Positions 54,974 to 61,982 of a stretch of DNA of 64,000 nt are shown in pieces. How positions within the stretch are numbered: the stretch's first letter is position 1; the number at the start of each line of letters is the position of its first letter. Position numbers and translations under genes: made by a program. The stretch spans positions 256,001 through 320,000 of the forward strand of contig NZ_AOGZ02000013.1 in the NCBI RefSeq assembly GCF_000332515.2. Direction: 5' to 3'. The notes beneath the pieces were generated by a model that was given only the letters and a program-made list of their open reading frames with translations, was not told the DNA's origin and searched no databases. This stretch comes from Leptospira wolbachii serovar Codice str. CDC (lineage in GTDB: Bacteria; Spirochaetota; Leptospiria; Leptospirales; Leptospiraceae).

Positions 54974-56389
54974 CTACCTAAATCGTGACATTTTTGCTTT
55001 CGGCGTTTTTTTCGCACTAGGAGATGATTTTTTAGGCTCGGAACGATTGCCTGAATCACTTGGCTTTCTTTTTTCCGATTGCCCTTGACTCCGATGTGAG
55101 TTTTGTTTGGAGTTCTTCTGTGAGTTCGCATTACGGCCAGAAGAATTATTTCCCGATTGTGAGGGACGTCTATGACCTCTATTGCCGCCACCTCCTGATC
55201 CATGAATTTTGGGAGCTTTGCCTGTATGCGATTCAACCCGCGCTGCATGGAAAGGATGGTCCCGATCCACTGGGATCGAAATTCCAATTACTTTTTCAAT
55301 GTCTTTGATCAGTGATCTTTCGTCTGCCTCTGCGATTGCAATGGCAATTCCATTTTTCCCTGCACGTGCTGTACGGCCAATTCGATGTACATAGGTTTCG
55401 GGAACATAAGGAATCTCATAATTAATTACATGGGTGATGTCATCGATGTCTATTCCTCGGGCAGCCAAATCGGTTGCGACAAGGGCTCTGTTTTTTCCCG
55501 AACGAAAATCTTCTAAGGCTCTTTGTCTAGCTGATTGACTTTTATTGCCGTGAATTACATCAGTTTTGATTCCACTTTTGTTCAAGAGTTCCGAAATTTT
55601 ATTTGCTCCATGTTTTGTTTTGGTAAAGATAATAGTTTTTTTAAAATTTTTATCTTTAAACAAATGAAGGAGAAGATTTTTTTTATCTGCAAGTTCTGTA
55701 TACATTACAGATTGTGAAATTAGTTCTACTGTCGACGAAACAGGTGTTATATCGATACGAATTGGCTCTACCAAAATTGAGTTTGCCAATTTTTCTATTT
55801 CAGATGGCATCGTTGCAGAAAAAAACAAATTCTGTCTGCGCTTCGGAAGAAAGGAAATGATTTTTCGAATATCATGGATAAAACCCATATCCAACATCCT
55901 ATCTGCTTCATCTAACACAAATATTTCGAGATTTTTCAATGTTACCAAATTTTGGTTCATCAAATCGACCAGGCGACCAGGCGTGGCAATGAGCACATCC
56001 AATCCGCTTGCAATGGCCTTGGCTTGGGGATTTTGTCCCACACCACCAAAAATTACTGCCGTTCGAATTTGAGTATATTTTCCATATAAAACAAAACTTT
56101 CATGGACCTGAATGGCAAGCTCACGAGTGGGAACTAACACAAGAGATCGTGGTTGTTTTGGATTTGGTTTTGCCCTCGTGGAAATTAAATTTTGGATCAT
56201 AGGCAAAGCAAAAGCAGCGGTTTTACCTGTTCCTGTTTGAGCACAACCTAACAGATCGTGATTGTCTAGAAGTAAGGGAATGGCTTGGATTTGGATGGGT
56301 GTAGGTTTAGTATAACCAGTCTCAACGACTGCTTTTTGGATGGATCGATCTAATTTCAGATCTGAAAACGTTTCAATTTGTTTTTGCAA
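54974..56389 (-). CDS. DEAD-box RNA helicase (RhlE-like)
   Basis: A 471-residue ATP-dependent RNA helicase. Motifs in order: Q motif TKPTPIQIQAIP, AQTGTGKTAAF, PTRELA, TPGRLVDLM, VLDEADRMLDMGF, FFSATMP, ATDLAARGIDID and HRIGRTARAGKNG. The last about 95 residues are a disordered, basic, Gly/Ser/Asn/Lys-rich tail that would bind RNA. It acts in ribosome assembly or RNA turnover. Translation starts at TTG 56389 with GAAGG upstream. 56390-56703 upstream holds no gene or structure I can support. Confidence 0.95.
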   Translation of the reverse strand: MQKQIETFSDLKLDRSIQKAVVETGYTKPTPIQIQAIPLLLDNHDLLGCAQTGTGKTAAFALPMIQNLISTRAKPNPKQPRSLVLVPTRELAIQVHESFVLYGKYTQIRTAVIFGGVGQNPQAKAIASGLDVLIATPGRLVDLMNQNLVTLKNLEIFVLDEADRMLDMGFIHDIRKIISFLPKRRQNLFFSATMPSEIEKLANSILVEPIRIDITPVSSTVELISQSVMYTELADKKNLLLHLFKDKNFKKTIIFTKTKHGANKISELLNKSGIKTDVIHGNKSQSARQRALEDFRSGKNRALVATDLAARGIDIDDITHVINYEIPYVPETYVHRIGRTARAGKNGIAIAIAEADERSLIKDIEKVIGISIPVDRDHPFHAARVESHTGKAPKIHGSGGGGNRGHRRPSQSGNNSSGRNANSQKNSKQNSHRSQGQSEKRKPSDSGNRSEPKKSSPSAKKTPKAKMSRFR

Positions 56390-56703
56390 AATATGCCTTC
56401 GTGTCTATCCTCCTAAATTAAGAAAAGCAGTCTATTTGGATAGGTCAAAAATTTCTCTTTTGGATGTTCGAAATGAGAACATGGGTAAGGCGAACAAGAT
56501 TAATTTGGTATTTTCCGACAGTTTTCCATATTAGATGAAAGGTAAACCAAGGGTATCTCTTGCGGAAAAATGGAACATACATTTCAATCAAGGATCTCGG
56601 AAAGCGTAATCCAAAACAAATTCCTTTCAACGATTTCTCTTCTATTGTCACTACGCCTGGTTTATATCGAATTTAGGACAAATTTCTAAATAGGCGGAAG
56701 TAT

Positions 56704-57165
56704 TTATTTTAACTTCCTCAATGCCCTCACATCTTCAATATCCTGGGCTCTGTTTGTTTTTGATTTCATTCGTATTAAATCTTCCAAACTAATTACGGGC
56801 AAAGGTCCGAAATCGGTTTTCGCTTGTTCAATTTTACAATTGCGAATGTCTTCTGTAAGGATGATGTCTAAACTTTCCCTTTGTCTCTCTGGATTTACAA
56901 AATTCCAAGCAATGAGATTCTTTTCTCTTTGATACAATTCTAAATTTCTGAAAATTTCCATCGCAGAAATTGGCAAGATGGATTTTAATCCAATGGATCC
57001 AAGAATCGATTCCATTTTTAGAAAATTTTCTTCACTAATTTCCGTTATCACATCCAAGTCAAAAGTTCCCCTAGCAACTCCATGGATTGCCACTGCGTAA
57101 CCACCAACAATAGCAAAAGGAATTCCTTCTTTTGAGAGTTTATCTTGGATTTTTTTTAAGAACAT
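56704..57165 (-). CDS. Nucleotidyltransferase-fold protein (MNT/AbiEii-like)
   Basis: A 153-residue protein with the minimal nucleotidyltransferase fold: GIPFAIVGGYAVAIHGVARGTFDLDVITE holds the GG and the paired Asp (DLD) that bind metal, and a helical tail closes with LIRMKSKTNRAQDIEDVRAL. Such proteins act as toxins or antitoxins in AbiEii-, MenA- or HEPN-MNT-type systems. A 55-codon ORF lies 39 bases upstream on the same strand and could be its partner. The pair stands just past the type I restriction operon. Confidence 0.85.
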   Translation of the reverse strand: MFLKKIQDKLSKEGIPFAIVGGYAVAIHGVARGTFDLDVITEISEENFLKMESILGSIGLKSILPISAMEIFRNLELYQREKNLIAWNFVNPERQRESLDIILTEDIRNCKIEQAKTDFGPLPVISLEDLIRMKSKTNRAQDIEDVRALRKLK

Positions 57166-57204
57166 AAGGATTAAAATTATATCTGTAATGAAACTTGGGT
57201 TACT

Positions 57205-57372
57205 TTAAGTTCCTGATACGGATTCCCAATCTTTCAAATACTGTTTTTGCTTTTCTAAAAAAACTGATTCGGGCAAAAGCAAGCGGTATTCCTCTAAGAA
57301 CTCTAACCGATCGTTAAGAGTCAAAAGTTTGTTTTTCTCAATATACCCATCTTCTAGCTTTTGAAATGCCAT
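57205..57372 (-). CDS. Small ORF upstream of the nucleotidyltransferase
   Basis: ATG 57372 opens a 55-residue, charged, helix-rich peptide (MAFQKLEDGYIEKNKLLTLN..EYRLLLPESVF..QKQYLKDWES) that stops at TAA 57205. Its composition is coding-like, and its position 39 bases before the nucleotidyltransferase suggests a two-gene toxin-antitoxin unit. The ribosome site is weak. No family is recognised. Confidence 0.5.
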   Translation of the reverse strand: MAFQKLEDGYIEKNKLLTLNDRLEFLEEYRLLLPESVFLEKQKQYLKDWESVSGT

Positions 57373-57500
57373 TCGAAAAAAATACCTAGCTTAGCTTACT
57401 ATAGGCATTCGATGAAATCAAACTGATTTTGCAGTCCCCTGGGCATAAAAAAAGCCTCAAAATGTCTTCCCACTCCTGCTCGACTGGAACGGGTTCTAAC

Positions 57501-59171
57501 TCACCCCCGTACCATCCCTTCCAAAATCTCCCCCCTCTTCTCCTCCGCCTTCCCAATGCCCCCTTCCAAATCATCGCATAACGCCATCAGCTGGTCTACC
57601 TTTTCCACAATCCGTTTTTGTTCCGCCATGGGAGGAAGAGGGCAAATTAACTCTGTTAAAATACCTAAATTAATATTTTTCTGTGCGGTAGCAGGTGCAA
57701 AATTTTCCAAGTGCTCCTTTGCAGTATCAATAAACATTTTCACATACTTGGAAGTATGATATCCCGAGAGCGAGGTAAATCCGACAACACTGTCCGGAAA
57801 GCATGCAGAAATTGACAGGAAACCGGTTTCAGCTATATTTGCAGCGATTGTTATACAAAGTGTTCCAGGATCCCACATTCTACTTTGGGCCAATCCGAAT
57901 TCATTATAATAGTTACTAACTGATGATATACTATCCTTATTTTTCTTTGCTGCTGATACATCCCCTGTTTGAACCAGTGGGTATTTACCATTTCTAAATA
58001 ATTTAATATCATTTCGTGGTCTATGTTTTGATTTCCCTCTCTCTAGGACCCCCACCTCCCCCAACCGCACCCACTCCCATCCCTTCGGTATTACAAACGG
58101 CTTCTCCTCTTCCTTCACGGATGGCAAGGCATCACTCTTCTTAATCTTCCCTTCCGCCACCAAACGCGCCTTCTCCGCTTGGATCTCTTTCAAGAGCTCA
58201 CTCGCCGGCTGGTCATTAGGATCATGAGGAACCAACTTCCCCATCACTGCCAATTGCAAAACTGCCTTCCGCAATTCTTTGACATTTTCTTTTACCGCAT
58301 AGAGTTCGTAGAAATGCGTGGTAAGAAAATGGAATTGTTTTTGGAAGACCGCATGCGTTTCTGCTTCGAGCATTTGTGTGATGACGGATTGGTGGAGGTC
58401 TTTTCGTTTGGCGTCTTTGGATTGTTTCAGCCGTTCCAGCTCATCGCATAACGCAAGGAGTTCGTCGATCTTTTCTACGATTCGTTTTTGTTCGGCGAGG
58501 GGAGGAAGGGGAAAATATCGATGAAGCACATCATCCCGACCGATACCAGGTATAGCAATGCCAGTCGCCAATTCCTGAAACTTGGCAAACATTACATTCA
58601 AATAGTAACCCAAATACTGCTTATTCAATTTCCAAACGCGAAGTGCCATCAATTGCCGACTAATAGCTGCTTCATCTTGAATTACTATATTAGTTTTTCC
58701 GATACCAGCACCTTTAACCGTAAGTAAGATATCCCCTTTAAGTGCTATTGCACGCCTTATATTTGTCCAACGATTACCTATCGGACTTATATCACCGAAA
58801 TCCGCCGGTCCAGTGAAGTATGGAATTCCGTTTTGATTTTCATTATATTCATTTGAACGTAGATGCTGTCCTGAAATTAATTCGATACACTCCCCCAACC
58901 TCACCCACTCCCATCCCTTCGGAATCGCAAATGGCTTCTCCTCTTCCTTTACGGGTGGCAGTGCCTCACTCTTTTTGACCTTCCCTTCCGCCACCAAACG
59001 TGCCTTCCCTGCTTGGATCTCTTTTAAAAGTTCACTCGCGGGTGGGTCGTTTGGATCTTGCGGAACCAACTTCCCCTGCATAGCAAGTGTTAGGATGAGT
59101 TCGCGGAGTTTTCTGATTCCGTTTGGGTGTTCGAGGGCTGTGTCAAAATGGGTTTGGAGGAGTGGGTTCAT
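57501..59171 (-). CDS. hsdS: Type I restriction-modification specificity subunit
   Basis: A 556-residue HsdS with two target-recognition domains (residues about 90-215 and 370-520) separated by helical spacers. The repeated spacer SELLKEIQA.KARLVAEGK.KKS.ALP and the repeated IPKGWEWVRLGE mark the start of each domain, and the repeated LPP.AEQKRIVEK.D.L.ALCD.LE closes each. It sets the bipartite DNA site for methylation and cleavage. Its ATG overlaps the stop of the AlbA_2 gene (ATGA). Long direct repeats in the DNA could allow domain exchange. Confidence 0.95.
   Translation of the reverse strand: MNPLLQTHFDTALEHPNGIRKLRELILTLAMQGKLVPQDPNDPPASELLKEIQAGKARLVAEGKVKKSEALPPVKEEEKPFAIPKGWEWVRLGECIELISGQHLRSNEYNENQNGIPYFTGPADFGDISPIGNRWTNIRRAIALKGDILLTVKGAGIGKTNIVIQDEAAISRQLMALRVWKLNKQYLGYYLNVMFAKFQELATGIAIPGIGRDDVLHRYFPLPPLAEQKRIVEKIDELLALCDELERLKQSKDAKRKDLHQSVITQMLEAETHAVFQKQFHFLTTHFYELYAVKENVKELRKAVLQLAVMGKLVPHDPNDQPASELLKEIQAEKARLVAEGKIKKSDALPSVKEEEKPFVIPKGWEWVRLGEVGVLERGKSKHRPRNDIKLFRNGKYPLVQTGDVSAAKKNKDSISSVSNYYNEFGLAQSRMWDPGTLCITIAANIAETGFLSISACFPDSVVGFTSLSGYHTSKYVKMFIDTAKEHLENFAPATAQKNINLGILTELICPLPPMAEQKRIVEKVDQLMALCDDLEGGIGKAEEKRGEILEGMVRG
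57571..57641. repeat. Direct repeat in hsdS (copy 1 of pair B)
   Basis: A 71-bp segment starting TCATCGCATAACGC recurs imperfectly at 58441-58511, and encodes the helical spacer after each recognition domain. It can serve for homologous exchange. Confidence 0.7.
58058..58242. repeat. Direct repeat in hsdS (copy 1 of pair A)
   Basis: A 185-bp segment recurs imperfectly at 58892-59076, 834 bp away. It codes for the spacer and the first strand of each recognition domain (from KLVP.DPND to WEWVRLGE). Such repeats allow shuffling or loss of a recognition domain. Confidence 0.8.
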
Positions 59172-60505
59172 GGGGAGACCTCCCAGTGTCCGCCTTTGTC
59201 GGGTCCGATGCGTTTGATTTTGCCTTCGGATTGCAAGGTTTTTAAGTTTTTCTCTACTGCTCTGGTAGTAAGTCCAGTTTCACTCGCTAAATCGGATATC
59301 GTGGCTCCTGGATGATTACGCAGGAACTTCGCAATTTTCTCCGAACTTTTCTCCGAACTTTTCTCCGAACTTTTCTCCGAACTTTTCTCCGAACTTTTCT
59401 CCGAACTTTTCTCCGAACTTTTCTCCGAACTTTTCTCCGACATCGGGAAGGTGATTCGGAGAAAATTGGCACTAAAATGGAAATGCTCTCTGGGATAAGT
59501 TTGGAGAATTCTGGGTAAACCTGATCCGAGAAACTCAACGATTCCCAAATCTTTAAAAACACGCATCAAAACTTTGTTGCGGGGTTTGGAGTAACCTTGA
59601 AAGAATTCGTCCTGTTCCTTTCCTGGTGAGACGATTCCCGCGGAGGTGATTTCCAATCGGTCGGAGAAAATTTCAAATTTGGGAACTAGTTCGCCCGCAT
59701 AATCGTTGTGAACAATGGCATTGATGATCGCCTCACGTAAGGGAACGATTTCCCATAACGGTGTATCGATTCTTTCCTTTCCTGTGATTTCTGTTTGGAT
59801 CCGATTTTCAAGTTCCAATTTGTCCAAAACCATCTTGCAGGTTTTTACGAGACATACTCTACCATACTCTTTGGATTCGATCAGTTCGACTCGGTCTTTG
59901 CCCGCATACTTAGCAACTTGCACCGAATTTCCATTTTCATCAGACAGTAAGTATGCGGCATAATTAAGTTTTCCATCTTCATCCAATAGTTCTAGGTTGG
60001 ATAAAAATTGATCGCCGAGCGTAAGTTTGTGTTCTTGGTAATAAATTTTAAGCTGTTCAAAACGAAGGTCTTGTCTGGGAGATCTGATTTTCGTAAGAGA
60101 AGGATTCAGTCTTTTTTTAAGTAGTTCCTCTATCATTCGAGTCGGCATAGATTCCGTCGCATTGCCCACTCGGATAAAACAGCCGGCCTCGGAGAGTCCC
60201 GCCTTTTTTAAGTAATACGGTTTTTCTGGGCCAGAGGCCACATTGATTTTTAAAACATCCAATCCATCTCTACTTTCATGGATTAAATCAAACAAACCAA
60301 GGATAGATGGCAAAATGTTATTCTTTAACCGATCTTTTACCTTCAATTGTGTTTCATCAAATTGCGAAAGACCTAAAGCTTGATGAGTTTTGTCATCAAT
60401 TCCCAAATAAAGAATTCCACCATCTTTAGAATTGAGAAAACTGATGACCACTTTCTCTAAGCTATCATTCAATTCCCTTTTGTACTCAATCCGATTCGAT
60501 TCCAT
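59168..60505 (-). CDS. AlbA_2/HATPase/winged-helix protein inside the RM operon
   Basis: A 445-residue protein of the COG2865 type. It has an N-terminal Schlafen-AlbA_2 nucleic-acid-binding domain (ESNRIEYKRELNDSLEKVVISFLNSKDGGILYLGIDD), a GHKL-type ATPase-like domain (LREAIINAIVHNDYAG..LEITSAGIVSPG) and a C-terminal winged helix (GATISDLASETGLTTRAVEKNLKTL). A run of nine SSEK units, encoded by a 12-bp tandem repeat, links the last two. ATG 60505 is preferred to TTG 60508. Genes of this type often lie within type I loci; their role there (regulation or extra defence) is not settled. Confidence 0.88.
   Translation of the reverse strand: MESNRIEYKRELNDSLEKVVISFLNSKDGGILYLGIDDKTHQALGLSQFDETQLKVKDRLKNNILPSILGLFDLIHESRDGLDVLKINVASGPEKPYYLKKAGLSEAGCFIRVGNATESMPTRMIEELLKKRLNPSLTKIRSPRQDLRFEQLKIYYQEHKLTLGDQFLSNLELLDEDGKLNYAAYLLSDENGNSVQVAKYAGKDRVELIESKEYGRVCLVKTCKMVLDKLELENRIQTEITGKERIDTPLWEIVPLREAIINAIVHNDYAGELVPKFEIFSDRLEITSAGIVSPGKEQDEFFQGYSKPRNKVLMRVFKDLGIVEFLGSGLPRILQTYPREHFHFSANFLRITFPMSEKSSEKSSEKSSEKSSEKSSEKSSEKSSEKSSEKIAKFLRNHPGATISDLASETGLTTRAVEKNLKTLQSEGKIKRIGPDKGGHWEVSP
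59335..59440. repeat. 12-bp minisatellite (about 8.8 copies)
   Basis: The unit TTTTCTCCGAAC is repeated without change from 59335 to 59440. On the minus strand it encodes tandem SSEK. The unit is a multiple of three, so copy-number change would alter linker length without breaking the frame. Confidence 0.95.
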
Positions 60506-60512
60506 CAAAAAT

Positions 60513-61961
60513 CTATTGGTTCCCCAATGCTAACATCAGCTCTTGTTTCAGCTTGTCTCTAACCTTGTTTAGATCAGCAGAAATTTCTTCATACTCACGC
60601 GCGAGTTCCTCTGGATCACGGTGCACTACATCCACCACATGCGGATTTTTAAAATCCAGATTATAATTACGAGCCGCGATGTCTTTAGCACTCACCTTCC
60701 AGGCAAATTCCGTTTCTTTTCGTTTGTTCCACCATTTTTTCTCGAGGTCAAATTCCGCAATCGTCAAAGGTTTTGAACGTGAATACGATTTGTACCCAGA
60801 TGGATACGGGTGTTCAAAAAACCAAACCTGTTTGGTGGGACCTCCCTTTTCAATAAAAAGAAGGTTGGTATTGATCCCCGTATATGGGCTAAACACACCT
60901 TTGGGAAGGCGCACAATTGTATGTAAGTTAAATTCTTCGAGTAACTCTCGTTTGAGATTGGTTTTCGTACCTTCTCCAAACAAAAATCCATCAGGTAACA
61001 CCACTGCCGCACGACCCGTATCATGTTTGAGTAGGTGCATGATGAGAGCCATAAACAAATCAGCAGTTTCCCGGGTTTGGTATTTTTTAGGAAAATTATT
61101 CTCAATTCCATCCTCTTCCATTCCGCCAAACGGAGGATTGGTGATGATAATATCTACTCGATCTTTTGGAGAATAATCTTTTAAGGGACGACTGAGCGTA
61201 TTGTCATGAAGAATATTTGTCGGAACTTCAATCCCGTGAAGCATCATATTGGTAAGTGCCAACATATGCGGAAGTGGCTTTTTCTCAACACCATGGATGG
61301 TCGTCTGCAAAACCTGTTTGTCTTTAGGTGATTTGACCTGCTTTTTTAAATGTTCGATGGATGTGGTAAGAAACCCGCCAGTCCCACAAGCCGGATCCAA
61401 AATCGATTCACCGAGTTTGGGATCGATGATGTCCACCATAAACTGAGTTACAGCTCTTGGAGTATAGTATTCACCAGCATTCCCTGCCGATTGCAAATCA
61501 GCCAGAATCTTTTCATAAATATCATTGAACAAATGTCTGTCGGTGGAGTTATTAAAGTCCAAATCTTCTTCAATGGTGTTGATCACCTGTCGAAGTAAGG
61601 TGCCCGATTTCATATAGTTGTAAGCATCTTCAAAAACACTACCAACCACTCTTCCTTGCGCGCTCACACCAGCCTGTGTTGCCAGTTTCTTTAATGCCGG
61701 GAAAAGATTGTTATTCACAAAATCAATGAGTTCTTCCCCAGTCATCCCTTCGGAATTGGAAGCCCAGTTACTCCACTGAAAGCGCGAGGCAAGTGGGGAT
61801 TTATAATCTTTGAGGGTCAGTTTCCATTCTTTTTCTTTGTCATCAAAAATCTTTAAAAAGAGTAACCATACCATCTGGCTGATTCGTTGAGCATCTCCGT
61901 CGACACCCACGTCTTTTCGCATAATATCTTGAATCGATTTGATTAAGGTTCCGATTGCCAT
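60513..61961 (-). CDS. hsdM: Type I restriction-modification DNA methyltransferase subunit
   Basis: A 482-residue HsdM, an N6-adenine methyltransferase. It has the N-terminal helical domain (LIKSIQDIMRKD..MVWLLFLKIFDDKE), the AdoMet motif ILDPACGTGGFLTTS, and the catalytic NPPFGG. AGEYYTPRAVTQFMV just before the AdoMet site is characteristic. With HsdS it methylates host DNA, and with HsdR it cleaves unmodified DNA. It lies 21 bases after hsdR and seven bases before the AlbA_2 gene. Confidence 0.97.
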   Translation of the reverse strand: MAIGTLIKSIQDIMRKDVGVDGDAQRISQMVWLLFLKIFDDKEKEWKLTLKDYKSPLASRFQWSNWASNSEGMTGEELIDFVNNNLFPALKKLATQAGVSAQGRVVGSVFEDAYNYMKSGTLLRQVINTIEEDLDFNNSTDRHLFNDIYEKILADLQSAGNAGEYYTPRAVTQFMVDIIDPKLGESILDPACGTGGFLTTSIEHLKKQVKSPKDKQVLQTTIHGVEKKPLPHMLALTNMMLHGIEVPTNILHDNTLSRPLKDYSPKDRVDIIITNPPFGGMEEDGIENNFPKKYQTRETADLFMALIMHLLKHDTGRAAVVLPDGFLFGEGTKTNLKRELLEEFNLHTIVRLPKGVFSPYTGINTNLLFIEKGGPTKQVWFFEHPYPSGYKSYSRSKPLTIAEFDLEKKWWNKRKETEFAWKVSAKDIAARNYNLDFKNPHVVDVVHRDPEELAREYEEISADLNKVRDKLKQELMLALGNQ

Positions 61962-61982
61962 ACTGTCTAAATCAATCCTTGT

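Noticed and set aside
56390..56703. Overlapping open frames on both strands upstream of the RNA helicase
   Set aside because: Neither has a ribosome site or a recognisable family, and they exclude each other. I left this gap empty.
57386..57574. A 62-residue frame overlapping the end of hsdS
   Set aside because: It is an out-of-frame shadow at the hsdS C-terminus with an Arg/Gly/Trp-rich composition and no ribosome site.
59312..59562. Long open frames on both strands with TFLR or RKVR repeats
   Set aside because: They come from the 12-bp minisatellite, which has no stop in several frames. The real gene is the minus-strand SSEK frame.
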